Under the pieces are notes generated by a model. It ran no database searches. It was given only the letters and a program-made list of their open reading frames with translations, and was not told where the DNA came from. The position numbers were made by a program, and so were the translations under genes. Of a stretch of 64,000 bases of DNA, positions 1-14,700 are shown piece by piece (position 1 is the stretch's first letter; the number at the start of each line of letters is the position of its first letter). The stretch spans positions 70,533,260-70,597,259 of the forward strand of contig NC_065530.1 of NCBI RefSeq assembly GCF_020184175.1, given 5' to 3'. Source of the DNA: Aphis gossypii. Taxonomy: Eukaryota; Arthropoda; Insecta; Hemiptera; Aphididae.

Positions 1-109
1 ATACAAAAAAAAAATCATTGTCTTTCCATTATTAATGTTATATTATTATTTTTAACTTCTGAAGAATATGTTATAACTAATAACTTATAAGTATATATGT
101 ATAATACTA

Positions 110-317
110 TAGTACGGCCAGCGAAAAATGAGCTGCTATACCAGCGCTCCGGGTGGCCGAATTTTGTCAGGGTTACTAAACTTTTCGTCACCGCTCGCTT
201 TTCACTCGCCGTACCACTCCGTACCACGCCATAGTTTCAAACGGAGAACCCCTAGTTACGCTAAAATTTACCACTAGCAACGCGACGGTCACGGCTCATT
301 TTTCGCTGACTGTACTA
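110..317. mobile_element. Short TIR element (MITE)
   Basis: The 24-nt ends at 110-133 and 294-317 are inverted repeats matching at 22 of 24 positions (outer bases TAGTAC, inner GCGAAAAATGAGC). The 208-bp element has no coding capacity and is more GC-rich than its flanks. The TIR and size fit a non-autonomous DNA transposon. The superfamily is not assignable because the target duplication (TA or CTA) is ambiguous. Confidence 0.65.
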
Positions 318-1908
318 CAATAGTATAATATTTTCTTTAGTCCTTAGCGATAAAATGTGATAAAAATGGATTGGGTAGGTATGTGTTATTGGGCGGGTTT
401 CGGACGTCAACCGTCGGTAACTACCGTAGTACCTATCTATTACTAGGTTGGGTAATTAGGTTAGGTAACTTAATTTTTGAAAATTAGTAAAATTAAAAAT
501 ATTTATTATTTATATTTTATTTTTTTCGTGATCTTCGTTTTCGTTTTATTATACGTAAAACAAAAACGAGTGAAGTGAATTAAAGAAAACGAAAACGTGT
601 AAAAGTGAAATGCTTGGAATATGGTAGTCAATTTAATGAAGTTTTTTAAAAAAAAGCACGAGGAAAATTATACATCGTGGTAAACAGGTAAATTCTTAAA
701 CATGTTGACGCACCCAAAAATCCATTTGGAAGTGCAGCTGCAGCTACACGAAGTTTGAGTAAACGGGCAATGGCCATTGTCCAATGATACCGGTAAGTCT
801 TTACTTTATATTATAATAGTCATTAGACAACATACAGCGTGTTCACCAATTTAGGGAACAGTGTAATTTCTTGGCCAGATTATTATGGAATAATTCAATT
901 TTTTTTTACAAGCTGGTGGTAGGTATATAAATACAAATTTTTAAATACATTTAAATTTTTTTTAATTTTGGTCCACGCCTAGGTACACAGCAAAAACTTT
1001 TTAAAGCAACACCTATTTAGAACACCATACTCGGATAGGCCTATTTTTTAAAATTAATTTTGATGTATCAACTATGCTTCTAAATTCAAAATTGACTGAA
1101 TAAGAACCATGTCAATTTAAATAAATAATACATTTCTTTTTATTATTTTGAAAAATGTATAAAATCATTTATAATTAATTTTTTCTGGTTATTTTTGAAT
1201 ATTTGTATGTATTTTTCTTTAGAAGTGTTATGAATAAGACTAACATAATATTGGAATAAAATCATAACACTTCTAAAAATAAATACAATATTAATGTAAT
1301 ATATTATATATAATAATAATAGTAGAAATAATAGTAGAAAACGTATTGGGGCGAAGCGAGTTAACATTTTTTAGTCGGAAAATTAATAGATCTACCCCTC
1401 CCCCACATGAATAATTGTTCGGGATGATCCTGCTACTCTGCACCATTGCACTAATATTTCTGCGAAGAAATTTACTTTGGAGGTAAAATAATTTTAATTG
1501 TCATCAATTTTCATTCTTTATCATTATCTCTAAGCGCTTATCACTAAATAAAATAGATACTAGGTAACTACTATTACTACTATTTAACTACTACAGAGTA
1601 CAGACGTCCATAGTTCATTAATTTTATTTTAATACAATAATGTATTATTAATAAATACTTATTTTACCTTTATATTATGAAACATGAATATTAAACACTT
1701 CAGTTCATTTTATTGTCTTGTTAATTTGTTTTAATTTATCAGTAATTTTAACAGTATGTAGACACTAGACATGAGCAATAGGCTTATTATCCTTAAGTAT
1801 TCTTGGTTATCATTATTTATGATGGGAACAAAGTTTCTTATGGTTATAATCAAATATATAATTTAGAAGTAATGTAATTCAAATTTGTGTGGTTAGAAAC
1901 CTAGAATA
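318..1908. other. Upstream region of the ZDHHC gene, no coding sequence seen
   Basis: This is AT-rich sequence without a convincing exon. Non-coding 5' exons of the downstream palmitoyltransferase could lie here: splice-donor-like GT motifs follow purine-rich sequence near 687 and 1483, but I cannot confirm them. A perfect hairpin at 1218-1277 is listed separately. Confidence 0.4.
1218..1277. repeat. Perfect 16-bp inverted repeat (hairpin)
   Basis: TTTAGAAGTGTTATGA at 1218-1233 is exactly complementary to 1262-1277, with a 28-nt loop. A related 12-mer, TAGAAGTGTTAT, recurs near 2272. It could be the end pair of a tiny MITE or a transcribed stem-loop. Confidence 0.6.
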
Positions 1909-3639
1909 ATGATGAAATTAGTTAATGATCCTTGTGGAATATTTTGCATATTATTCACGTATACTTCAATCATATACGCTGACTATGTAGTGATACAATG
2001 GGTTGTTTTGCACACTATGCAAGACAGGTAATATTTTATTTTATTATATCTAATTTAATCTAATAATGTGTTTCCTACTTTTTAGTCTATTTTTTAAATT
2101 TTAATGATATTAATAAACTAATACTTGTTTTAACATAGTAAGACATTTTAAATCTAATGAATTATTTTCAATCTGTTAATATTTCTTTTCCTTATTAGGT
2201 ATTTTACACAAAGAATAATTCTACTTACATTTCTATATTACTTATTTTAATAAGAACATACAAAGAACTATAGAAGTGTTATAAAATCAATCCAGCTATA
2301 TTATTATATCTAAGTATCTAATTAAGAAATTCATTTGTCAGCTAAACAAAAACATTTAAAAATGTTTGGTTTTTATTCACAAGTAGGGTGTTTTATTAAT
2401 ATGATATATTATGTAGTTTTTACCAATTCTATAAAACTTGAAGTTTAATATTTTTTTTCATGTATAAATTATTTACCCACACATATATACCTATATTTTC
2501 ATTGTTATTTCTTTTTATTGTTTTATATAAATTGTATATTCAATATTATTATTTTATATACTTTTCAGTTTATGGGCTCCATTTCACATAGTGCTTTTCA
2601 ATACATTTCTTTTGCTATTGACAGTATCACATTTACGAGCAATGTTTTCTGATCCTGGCACTGTACCTCTATCACATACTAATGTTTCTTTATCAGACTT
2701 ACGGCAAGGTATGTTATTAAATACAATTTTTTTTTATTTTTATAAATAATTAGTTGACAAATATCTATGACCCTTTCTATGACGTTTGTGAATATACCTA
2801 ACCTACCTATATAGTTAATGAACCTTTAGTGAAAAGAGAAGATTGGACTATGTGTACACGATGTGAAGCATATCGACCACCCCGAGCTCATCATTGTCGA
2901 ATTTGTAAGCGCTGTATTAGACGAATGGATCATCATTGTCCATGGTATTAATTTAAAAAATATATTTATTATTATTTATGTTGTAACTTTTTTTTTTTTT
3001 ACCTAGGATTAATAATTGTGTTGGAGAAAAAAATCAAAAGTATTTTGTCCAATTTCTTTTTTTTGTTTGTATTATTTCCGCATACACTATCATGTTAGTT
3101 ATTATGTCATGGGTACGTGAATGCCGGCAGTGTAAACTATATGATATGGATACAAGACAAACACAAGTGTAAGTTTTTTATATACTTGGTATGATAACTG
3201 TAAACTGTTATATATTATACTATAAAATAAAAATAAATATTAGTAAATATCTGCTTGACTGTACATGCTTAATATAAAATATTATGTATTATGTATTAAT
3301 GTAACCATATTAACTATTGATTAGGAAACTAAATTAAATTTATAGTATTTTATAATTATTAGACTATGTATTTATTTTATTTTTAATTACATAATATATT
3401 TTTTTTGTTTATTTTTTAGCTTACATTCAGTAATTTTAATAATGGAAAGTGCTCTTTTTGGTATGTTTGTTATTGCAATTTTATATGATCAAATGGATGC
3501 TATTTATAATGATCAGACAACAATTGAACAAACAGTGTATAAACGTCCAAATCCATTACATAGATATATATTTTCTGTTATTTGTCGTTGGCCAAAAAAA
3601 TCTAGATCTACATCTAAAATTAATATTCGATCTGTATGA
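1909..3639 (+). CDS. DHHC palmitoyltransferase, ZDHHC3/7-like
   Basis: Five exons (1909-2027, 2569-2708, 2815-2944, 3007-3168, 3420-3639) join in frame to 256 aa, all with GT-AG introns. The product is a multi-pass membrane protein-cysteine S-palmitoyltransferase, a family that acts mainly at the Golgi. In order one sees a DPCGI start, two N-terminal hydrophobic segments, a DPG motif, the cysteine-rich zinc-binding domain with catalytic DHHCPW, two further hydrophobic segments, and the TTxE motif (TTIE) near the C-terminus. The order and spacing match the ZDHHC3/7 group (Drosophila CG8314 type). The start is uncertain: two ATGs stand at 1909 and 1912, but an acceptor-like TTAG at 1893-1896 with an open frame after it could mean an upstream coding exon. 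The C-terminal tail is short and basic. Confidence 0.88.
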
Positions 3640-4710
3640 TTTAAACTTTGTGTTACTAAAATTGATTAAAAACACATGATTATAAAATGTTTTAATCTTA
3701 TAAATGCTAAGCAAAACAGAAATTGTGTTTAATTTTACGATTTTTTTTTTTGTGTTTTTTTTTTTTTTTACATATGTTTATTATGGTACAAATTAAAACT
3801 ATATTTTGTCATAAACATATATTTTGTAAATAATGTTCACCTGGCATTTTCAAATCTGTCATATTCTTATTGCTTTCATTATTAAACTTTTTCCAATTCA
3901 TTCCCAAATATCTCACAGTTCATTGACTGATCTTATTATAACCGCTGGTTTCTCAGTTTAAATTTTCTATTGTAGTTCTTCCCTAACTTTACTAATGTAC
4001 CTTTTTCATGCAAAAATAACTGTTAAACTATTTATGCATAGTTTATACAACATAAATTACTTAAATCATGTGATAATTTGTTTTTATATTCAAATTTATA
4101 GTTATATATTACTATCCCAGTTTAAGGGAAAGTGAAGTGATACTAGTACCCAACATCTGGTTTCTGTATCCTATGATTTTTTATTTTATTTATTAATTGT
4201 AGTATAGCATAAAGTTATGATTTTTGTTACATTAGTTTTTATTTTTATAATTTATTTTTAAGAAATATATAAATTAACATGATGTGTTACAATTTAATAT
4301 TTACACATAACTTTAATTATTTGTAAACCTAAAATTTTATTTTTTTATTTTGAGAAATTGAATAAAACGGTGCCAGATTATTATTACCATAAAATCATAA
4401 AATAATAATATATTAAATATCAATTATAAGCTGAATAGTAAAATATCTTATGATACCATATTATTGAAAATAATTAAATTAAACTATTCGAAAATGTATT
4501 TTATGACTGTATGTGCACAGTTTGTTCTATTAATATACAACTACTTAATTATTTTATCTGAAAAATTTTTAATGGGTTTTGATTTAGTATTAAGTATAAA
4601 TTGTTACGATTATGATTTATATGATAGATCATTATGTAATGAAAATATTTATATATTATAATTAATATTTTAAAAATAATTCATTAAGTTTTCATGAAGT
4701 GAAAAAATGT
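3640..4710. other. 3' flank and spacer after the ZDHHC gene
   Basis: This AT-rich stretch has no gene I can support. It probably includes the 3' UTR of the palmitoyltransferase. Short open frames near 4464 lack coding character. Confidence 0.4.
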
Positions 4711-5153
4711 TTAAGAGGACATAATACCTACGTGTTTTGTCTCCATCTTACTAACATGCATTACAAGAAATTTATTTAACTAGAACCCATTTTATTTTGT
4801 TAGTTTTAATAATGAAGTCAATTTACTTATTAATATATTTATATATTTATTACTAATGTTGTCTAGGGCATTATCTAGGCTTTTATTGATAATATTTTAT
4901 TTTTTAAATGAGTTGAAAGAATTTTAAAGTTTTAATATTTTACATAGGTAGTTATTATTCACTTTAAAATTAAAAACATAAATAAAACACAACTGATGCC
5001 TTAGATAATATTCTTACTTTAAGTTAAATAATAGGTTAATTGATTTTAATATTAAAGCTTATAACAAAAAATGGGTTCTGGTAAATGCAAATTTGCTATG
5101 ATGTACATTAGTAAGACAAAGACAAAAAACAAGGAGGTATGGCATCCTCTTAA
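4711..5153. mobile_element. piggyBac-like MITE with TTAA target duplication
   Basis: TTAA flanks both ends (4711-4714 and 5150-5153). Next to it, GAGGAC on the left and GAGGAT on the inverted right start long inverted repeats that remain recognisable for over 100 bp per arm with gaps (for example the AGAACCCATTTT block in both arms). TTAA target preference is the hallmark of piggyBac-type transposition. No transposase is present. Confidence 0.7.
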
Positions 5154-5724
5154 TACATAATATACTATTTATTTGATTATAAACTTTTAAATTTAATTTT
5201 CTTATATTCGATCTTGTTTATTTTTGTAGATGTTTGTATACATTTATTATAATTATGCAATTGTTGTGGATTTCATAATAATTATACCCTTTATTAAATA
5301 ATGTTAATATTTTTAAACATGGTGTTTAGTTTAACAATTTGTAAAATAGGACTTATTTAATAATTAATTTCAATTTTAAGATGTAGCATTATTGTTAGAT
5401 TTTTGTGTTGTAATTTTAAAAATGTAAAAATAATATTTCCATGTAAAAAGTATATAATTTTGTTAAAAATTGTTTTACAATTAATGTTATTGTGTTATAA
5501 AATAATGATATGTATAAATATATATAATTTATTTAGCAAATAACTGTGTTATGTTATTTCCTAGATTTTAGAAGAAAATGTCTCATTACATTTTATTGAT
5601 TAAACTTAATACTCATACTAGATTATTTGCTAGGCAACAAAACCTACTGTTGTTATTATTTTATTTGATATCTTTGTTGCATTTAAAATTAAATACCTGT
5701 TTAGTTTAGTTTAATTTATACAAA
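5154..5724. other. Spacer upstream of CFAP44
   Basis: This is AT-rich sequence containing the presumed promoter and 5' UTR of the following axonemal gene. I see no other feature. Confidence 0.35.
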
Positions 5725-8700
5725 ATGTTTTGCAATGAAGAATATGATGAACACATCACTGATGAAACTATCAATAGCCATAAAAACAATGGCAATAATT
5801 TATTGAAAAGTAGTGATTTTATATCTAAACCAATTAAAGGTATAAAATGTACAATAGATGAAAATATACTACAACTTCAGTATCCTTTATTAGATCAAAA
5901 TAGTATTTTGCACATACTATAGAGTATAGATGTTAATGTGTAATTGTAGTTTTACTAGTTTTAGTGTATAGTTATACCTAATTTCATTTTTTTTTAAATT
6001 TACAATCAAGAGGTAGCCAATTTAAGTATGGTAAACGATATTACATATACATAAATAATAATGTAGTTTAATTGATTTTATAATTTTTTTATTATTAAAT
6101 ACATGTAAATCTATTGAGTAGTTATATAAACTGTATGATGTATGGAATGGGACATTCAGTGACACTAATATAGAGGTTAAAAATTCTTAATTTCTTTATC
6201 TAAGTCATTCTTTTGGCTACGATTGCTGTTCTAAAATGTTCAATATATGTGCAGCTGACAAGAATACAGTTGTATATGCAGCAGGTAGCTATATAGTTAT
6301 GTTTGATATCAATGAAGGGAAATTGAATTTTAGAAAATGCGCTGGCAATGGAGGAATAGGACATATAGCTGTAAGCTTACTCAACATTTTGAATAGTTTT
6401 CGACAGTTACCTAATAGAAATTAATTTTTGTTTTATTAGAAAAATCCAGTTTTGAGCCAAATTGCAGTAGGAGAAAATTGTACTAATCCATTGATTGTTG
6501 TGTACGAATGGCCAACATTTAAAATAATTAGTGTTCTCAAAGGCAGTGCTAAGCAACAAAACAATTGGTTATCCTATAGGTATAAGTAAAGTATAATTTA
6601 ACTAGGTACTTATTATAATTTATAATAAATATAAAAATTGAGTAGGTAGTTACTTATAGTATTTATCAAGTATATGGTTACAGTATACCTGGTCATCAAG
6701 TAAATTACAATAATGTATATGTGTTATTTGAATTCAATGACGAACCATTGCATAGGTACTAAAGTATGCAATAGAAATCATTCTGATTAAAGACAGTCAT
6801 TAAACAATTATTATTAAATACTTAGTAAATGTATATTTTAAATTAAAGTTAAAATGTTTTGAAAATGTCACTGTATATAGACAGTAAATATATCAATATA
6901 CGTAATAAGTAAAAGTTTCAATTCTCCAAGAAAATTATTTTTGAATACCAACAAAATAAGAGGTATAGTTATTAAAATTGAAATTTTTGTTTGAATATCC
7001 AATACTGTTAAGACTTGAACTTCTATGTCTATCACTCATAAAATGTGTTTGTTATGGCTTTATGCTGAAGATTTTTTCAACTTCCACGAACAAAACTTAT
7101 AAGAAATCTTAGAAACTTTAATTTTTTTAAACATTAGATGTTAAAATAAAAATTGTATGTATTTTAATCTACAATATAATTTGCAAGTTCTCATGGTTTT
7201 GATGAATTTTATAAACATTTGGACTTTAAACCCATTTTAAAAAATGACTGTATTTTCAATAATTTTTAATTGATATAAAAAATACTTATGAAGAATCTTG
7301 TATTACATTTTCAATCTATTTTATTTGAAAATATTTCAAACATTAATTTAATTAGTAAATTCTAATAAGGCTATAATAATTTATACCTATTTTGTAAAAA
7401 ATTTAAGTCTCTATCTACAGAAATTTATTTTTGAATTACTTAATAAATCAAAACAGATTTGGTTGACAATAGATATTGCATAACAATTCTTGTTTTCCTT
7501 AATTTGTTTTCACCTATTGAAAATTATTGTGAAGATACATTCAATTTGCTACCAAAAACTATTTTCAATGTTGAAAATTTAAGTAGGTAGTAAAACTGCC
7601 CTTAAAGACAATAACAATTTTTTGTTTTTATATAAATAAAAAACAATCTATTGTAAAACCAGTATAAATTTATTGGTTCGCTCAAAGTATAATATAAATT
7701 CAATTTTTGTTTTCAGCCAAAATGGTAAATATTTGTGTTCACAAGCGGGAGAACCCGATAACACTTTAACAATTTGGGATTGGAAGAAATCGAAAATAGT
7801 TTTGAGGACTAAATCTCACAATCAAAATGTATACGTTTGTAGATTTTCGAACTTTATATCCGACCACTTGGTAACTGCAGGATCGGGGCACCTAAAATTT
7901 TGGAAAATGGCAAAAACATTTACCGGATTAAAGCTTCAAGGTCAACTCGGACGTTTTGGAAAAACAGAAGTTTCAAACGTTATTGGAATTTTCTCGATGC
8001 CCGATGAGAAAGTAAAATAAATACAGTCCTATTTTAAGATTAAATATTATTATGTTATGTATACACGTATATTGAAATGTTAGTAATTGTATTTTGTGCT
8101 ACTATCAGTACACTCAGTCAGATTTATAAAATACAAATTAATATTATGGTCGATTAACGTATTAAGTTTTTTTGAGTAATGCGGGGAAAATATATTTTAG
8201 TAAGTGATGAATTTTGTTCTAGGACTATATTTTCGTATGGGCATTAGTAGATTTATAATTAGGTTTTAACTGCGAATAATTTTTCTAATTTCCTCCCCCT
8301 TCTCATTAATAAGGGACACCAGAAATTTTGGTATGGACAGCTGCCCAGTGTCAACACTACCCATACGTTAGAAGTTAGAACCGCCACTGTGGCTTGGTGC
8401 ATTACATAGGTCAAAAGTAAGAATTTTCTAATAGTTTTCAAAAAAATCAATTTTTATATTATTGCAACTCAAAAACGAATCTCACTGTAATTTCTTAAAG
8501 TTTTCTCCAAATGTTTATATTACTATGTTAGTGTTATTTTTACGCGATTAAATGTTCAAAATATTTTGACTAATTTTGAGCTATTTATAGACAACTACAA
8601 TTTTTGATTTTTTATAATTATTGTTTTTTGAAAAGTCGATAAAAAAAAATTTGGAACAAAACATTAATATGGAAAATATTAATCTATTTCTAAGCTAAGC

Positions 8701-11700
8701 TTTATTCTACCTATATTCAAATTTTAATTGATGGATATCAAATTTATAGTATCTATACCAATTTTCAAGAATGATTTAGTTCAATAAACAAAAAAGATCA
8801 TATTATTAAATATTTTTACCTATTTAACAATAGGTAATATCCAGCTGCGATTGGGGTAATATTTTGGTGTGGAATAAAGAATTCATCGACGTCGAAGTAA
8901 CGAGAAAATTTAGAAAACCATGTCATTTAGCACCGATAATCATGTTTTTGTACTCCGAAAATGATGAACTATTAACGAGCATCAGCATGGACGGTACGAT
9001 CAAATTCTGGTATTATCGTACAATTGATTCATCTGATCCACCTGAAAATGACCGTGTACTAGAAATGGAACCGTCATTTACGATTAGCGTTCAAGACAAT
9101 GAGGGTAACGCAAAAATCATGGGTATGTGTAAGGTTGAAGATGGCGACCACAAATCGAACGATTATTTCATTCAGGTATAATTATTATTCACTAGATAAA
9201 TCTAGCTAATAGCTATATATTAAATAATTCATCATTATGATAGACCTTGTGATGAGGTGAATTTGTGTAATTAAAATGTATAACATCATAATATAAGTAT
9301 ATAATACACGTTATTATATATACTGTATACCGTCTGTACCTATAGGATTATTTTAATCACTGGGGATTTAAAATTTTTATATACCTACGTATAGCCGTAT
9401 AGGTATACTTATTGTAAACTTTTTGGTTACCTATATTTTTATTATTTTTGTTGTTTTATTGTAGGATGGTAATGGTGGAATATGGCTTGCTGACATCGAA
9501 ATGGTCGCAAACGCGAAACCGCTAAAACGGTTAGCCAAGTTTCACGGCGATATAATAACTTCTTTGCAACCATCACCTGTCGGTTATTTTATTGCTACTA
9601 CTTCGTTGGATGGTTGGCTCCACGTGTATGATGTCACAAACAAAAAGTTGATATTTACCTACAATTTTAAAGTACCAATAACTTCGTCAATTTGGTTACC
9701 TCTAAAGGTATATGAACTTAATATTTTATCATTATATAGTGTTTTTAATCATAAGAAACATATTTAGTACCTATTTTGATGCTCCAGATTTATATTTTAG
9801 GTGATTACCCTCATAGTCATATCACTCATATCCCTAAATATGTGACTACAAACGTGGTTAAATAATTATCAAATATATTATACTATAATATTTATTTATT
9901 TATAATAATTATAGAAAATAGTCCAATAATGTTTAAACCAAATTTAAATTAATAATTTGTGTAGATAGCTAGTTCGGGAGATATTTTCGTGATTGGATTT
10001 CAAACTGGAATTTTAAAAATAGTCACCGTACCCCTCAAAAAATGTATTGAAGAAAAAGAATTAAATCTTACCGAATTAGTGGAAGTACAAGTAGGTTATA
10101 AGTACTAACTTGAAATAACTATTAGATCATTAAAATGTATAGAAATATTTATAGATTGAATATTGATAGTTTAATTTATTATTGTACAATAATCGTATTG
10201 TTTTCTATTTAGAGTTCAAAACCTCATACTAGTACTATCAGACATTTGTCCATTAACCCTAGCGCCAAAATTCTTTTATCTGGAAGTGATGACAACACAA
10301 TATTTATCTACAAAATAAAAACTGAACCTATCAAGTTGAGTCCTATTGGAATGTTTCCATTACCTGGAAAAGTCACTTTTATTCATTGGAAACCTTCAGA
10401 AGTAAAAATATTTGCGTTATGTATAGTAATCACTAGGGCTGTGAATTTAATGCATTATAAATACTGAAAAATGCATTTAAATAAAGAAAAATAAATTTGA
10501 ATTGCTCTGAAAAATTTAAATTTAAAAATATAAAAATCTATCTACCTAGGTTTATTATAAAGGAATACCATATTTTTAAAATAAAAATAAAAAATAATCC
10601 ATAAAATGTGTATCAAAAAAACTCTATGATATGTTTTCAAAAAAGTCCATACCTACAGTTACGTATATTTGGGGGGGGGGTTCAACCTCCTCGAAAATTG
10701 ATAGTTGTGTAATTTATTTATATCATCATTCATCGATAAATATTGATTATTGTAAATTTTTTTATGAACCTCCGAAAATTTTTTTTGTGTACGGGCCTGC
10801 AATGGCTGCATACCTACATAAAATATGTAACCAAAATTAGAGGAGTCATCTTGAAATAATTATATTAGATACCTTATCAAGGCATCAAATTATTTTTCTT
10901 ATTTTTCTATTATTTAATCGAAATTTTTTTAGAGCATTTTACTGTGGAAATTTTTCACTGATATTTGGTCTTGAAATTATGAAGTTTTAATTGAAAAAAA
11001 TTATTGGAAAATTCGAGTTATTTAGTCACTTAAGTTAAACACAAGTTGGATTTGGATAGTAATTAAAGTAATTTAATAGGTACTACTCGAATTGTGTTCA
11101 TTAAGTCACAACTCGCGCTGGCTTATGAATTAAAAGTTATAAATTTAACTTAATTCAAATTCACTACCCTAGTGATAACAGTTGAATAGGTACTATATTG
11201 AAATGTTTTCACTACCATATTCAGTGATCGAAGTGGCTCAAAACAAGTGGAGGGATACCTCAACTTTTATGCTATTGTTTATATCATGCCTATATTATAC
11301 CTATGGTCCTATGTCCTATATGTCCTATTATCCTATGTCTATAAGTGGAGGAATGACAAATGTAGATTATAATAGGTGGTGAGATGCCATCACTCTGTAT
11401 CTACTCCACTTCGACTACTGACCATATAGGTACCTAGAAAAATCACTTTTAATCACTGGAATCAATTAGATATAAAAATATTTTACGCGTTTACACCTTA
11501 TTTATTAATTCTATATTTTTTGATTTTTTGAATGTTTAAATTGATTTTAGGAACAGATGGTATTAATAAGTTGTGATACTGGACATATTGTAGAAGTGAA
11601 AGTTCCTGCAAGTCGTCCACCATATACCACAGAATCATTTTTGTTAAAACTTGAATCGCGTATAATACAAACTATGAGCATTAAGTCAGAACTACAACGT

Positions 11701-14700
11701 CAACAATATTTTTTTGATTTGGAGCAGAAAAAAAAAGAGAATATAGAGAAATTGAAAATCATTAGAGAAAAAAATCCTGATCTGGAAATCGATGAAATGT
11801 TATATTTCGAAGATTCTGAAGAAAACGAACCGCCAAAAATCATTATTCCACCATTACCAAACCCTGTATTGTTTGCAATATACACTCCATCAGAGAAAGG
11901 TATATGGGTATCGATTGATGGATATGACGCTGGTTATTTATATGAATATGATTTTAACATGTCTGGACCAGTAATTAATGCACATATAATAATACCTTAT
12001 AAAAATAATATTCCACTAACTGCGATTACTATGTTGTAAGTATATATTATACTACCCATAAATACTATAGTGCTTACTAAAATTATTAACTGCATGTAGT
12101 ACTCGTACACAATATACTTTTTACCTTATGCACCTTTTTAAGTAACAGCTAATGCTTGAATTTCAAGGAGACTCGGTGGAATTGAGTACCTCTTAATATT
12201 TTAACTTATCTATTTTAATTGTATCATAATCAATGAGAAATTTAAGTCATCAGGTGCACATATTGTTTTTGTGCTTTTGCATCCCCTTCTAATTTTTTCA
12301 AGCCCATGTTTAAGTATATAGGTACTTATAAGTTATAAATATATAAAATTGAATAATACAGAATAAGTTAAATGATAATTACATAAGTAATATATGTGTT
12401 TATATATGAACCATATAGTAATATTATATAAGTAATATAATTTTTAAATTCCTCTATTTAAATTTTAAGTACAATAATTTTTTTTATTTTTTGTTAGAAT
12501 CCATTTTTCTTAAGTTACAAACATTTGTTAACCTTCGTCCTTCACACAATGTTTTCATTTTATGATATAACTAACTTTTTATATTCTAATATATTCTTCA
12601 TTATGATTTCAAGTGGGACTGATCCATTAACAATTTTAATGGGATTTGCTGATGGTAGAATACGCCTTACAAATGTTAAAGTAAAAGATGTATCAGATTT
12701 TGGTGACTATATTGAATATTCGATTCACGATAATAAAAAAGGAAGAGTAAATATGTTGTGTTTTAGTCATGATAACTGTATGTTATACACTTGTGGTGAT
12801 GATGGAAACATTTTTAGTTTTATATTTCAATGTAATAATCTAATCATTGAGAAGTGTATGTCTTCAATTTCTAAATTTCCTCAGTCATCAATATTGGTAG
12901 TAAGTCTTATGCTATAACATAAAAATGTAGGTAATATAATTATTTCAAATCATAAATATTATAAATGTTTATTTATAAATTAGGGAGAAGATATTTTAAC
13001 TACTAATGAAGATCTGAAATTAAGTTTGGAAGAAAGAAAGATTCATAAAGAAAACCTTAAAGCCTTAAACTTTGCTAATAAAGAAAAAGATAAAACTAGT
13101 TGTCTATTAAATGAATTGAGAGATAAGTTCAAACAAGTTATAGTCAGTAACAAGTCATTACCAGAAACATTACAATTAAGTGATGATTATTTTCAATTAG
13201 ATGAGAGAATTAATAGTTCACTTATTAAAGAAGCACAATCTGAAATGAATATATTACATTTGAAGCTAGCGTTTGATTATGAAAAGAGCTCATTAGGTCT
13301 TAAGTATTTGAAAAATTATTTCATCGATCCAATTTTAACTAATAAATTTGCAGTTAGAGCAATTTCGTATGTGTAATTAATTTAACAAGAATTATTTTTA
13401 TATAAGTATTAATTTTGTTTATATCTTTATTTTTTAAATTAAACATTTATAGGAGAGATGTAGTAGTCAAAACATTATACCATGAAGTGCGTCATAATTT
13501 ATTTAGTAGTTTAGTAGAAGAATTTTTATCTAAGAAACTTAAACTTCCAAAACAATCGTAAGTAATTAATTTTAATAATCATAATTAAAATATTATTGTG
13601 TTTAATGAAAATCAATTAAATGTGTACGCTGCTAAGGCTTGAGGAAATAAAGGTTCCAAACAATATAAGGTTTATATAATTTACACAAAATAATAATAAA
13701 TATTAATAACATATTGATATTCATACTATTATTTTATGTATTTATAGAAAACGTGGATCGACAATATTAGACAAAGGAGTTCACAATCAAATCCATAATG
13801 TATCTGAATCAGAAATATTTCTTAGAAATGTACTTGAAGAATATCCTTCTTTACCAAAGAAAATTCAAAGCGCTATAGATAGGTTTGCTGCAAGAAGAGA
13901 TTTTGAAAATCAAGAAATTCTTAAAATTCTAAATATGTATAATAATAAACCAGATAATAATACTATTGAGGAAGAAGTGTTACTAAAAAATGCTTGGGAT
14001 ACTATAGGCTATATGAACTTAAAAACAGGATCGGATTTCAAGCTGACTGAAAATGAAATAGTTACAATGGAAGATAAATTTGAACAATATATTAATGTTA
14101 AAAAAGAGGTTAGTTATCTATTACTTAAAATATTTAAAATAAGTACATTTATTTTAATTTAAGGATATATCATATTATATGTATTTATGTAATAACTAAT
14201 AGGTTTACAATTTGAAAACAACTTTTAATGAAAAAGTGTTAGAACTTAGACTCCGCAAAATAAGTTTAATACAAGATTACAAACAATTCAAGTTTGATGT
14301 TTGTATGATAAAAAAGGAATTAAATGATCCAGAAATAAAGACTCTGTCAGACTTTCCTGAAGTTATATTGGATGAATCTATTGATGTAAGAAACAATACA
14401 GAACTATAGTAAATTTATTATCATAAGTAATAATTTAATTTCTAAATTTCTAAATTTTTAAAATTGTTTAAATTGATTCCGCTGAACGACAATTTATTAT
14501 GCTGTATGTGTGTAAGACAAAGACAACACATGTGGTATTGCGTCCTCTTAATAAATCATATTGTTTAAATATTACTTAAGCCTAGAAAAAAGTCTAAGAG
14601 TATCTACACTACATGTAGATACATCGGTACATGTATATGTCTTGTTATAACTTATAACAACTGGTTGCTGTAAACAATCACCATCTTGACTGGTAACATT

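Noticed and set aside
1143..1367. Minus-strand open frame rich in Ile/Leu/Tyr
   Set aside because: It is low-complexity AT-rich translation overlapping a hairpin, with no domain or splice context.
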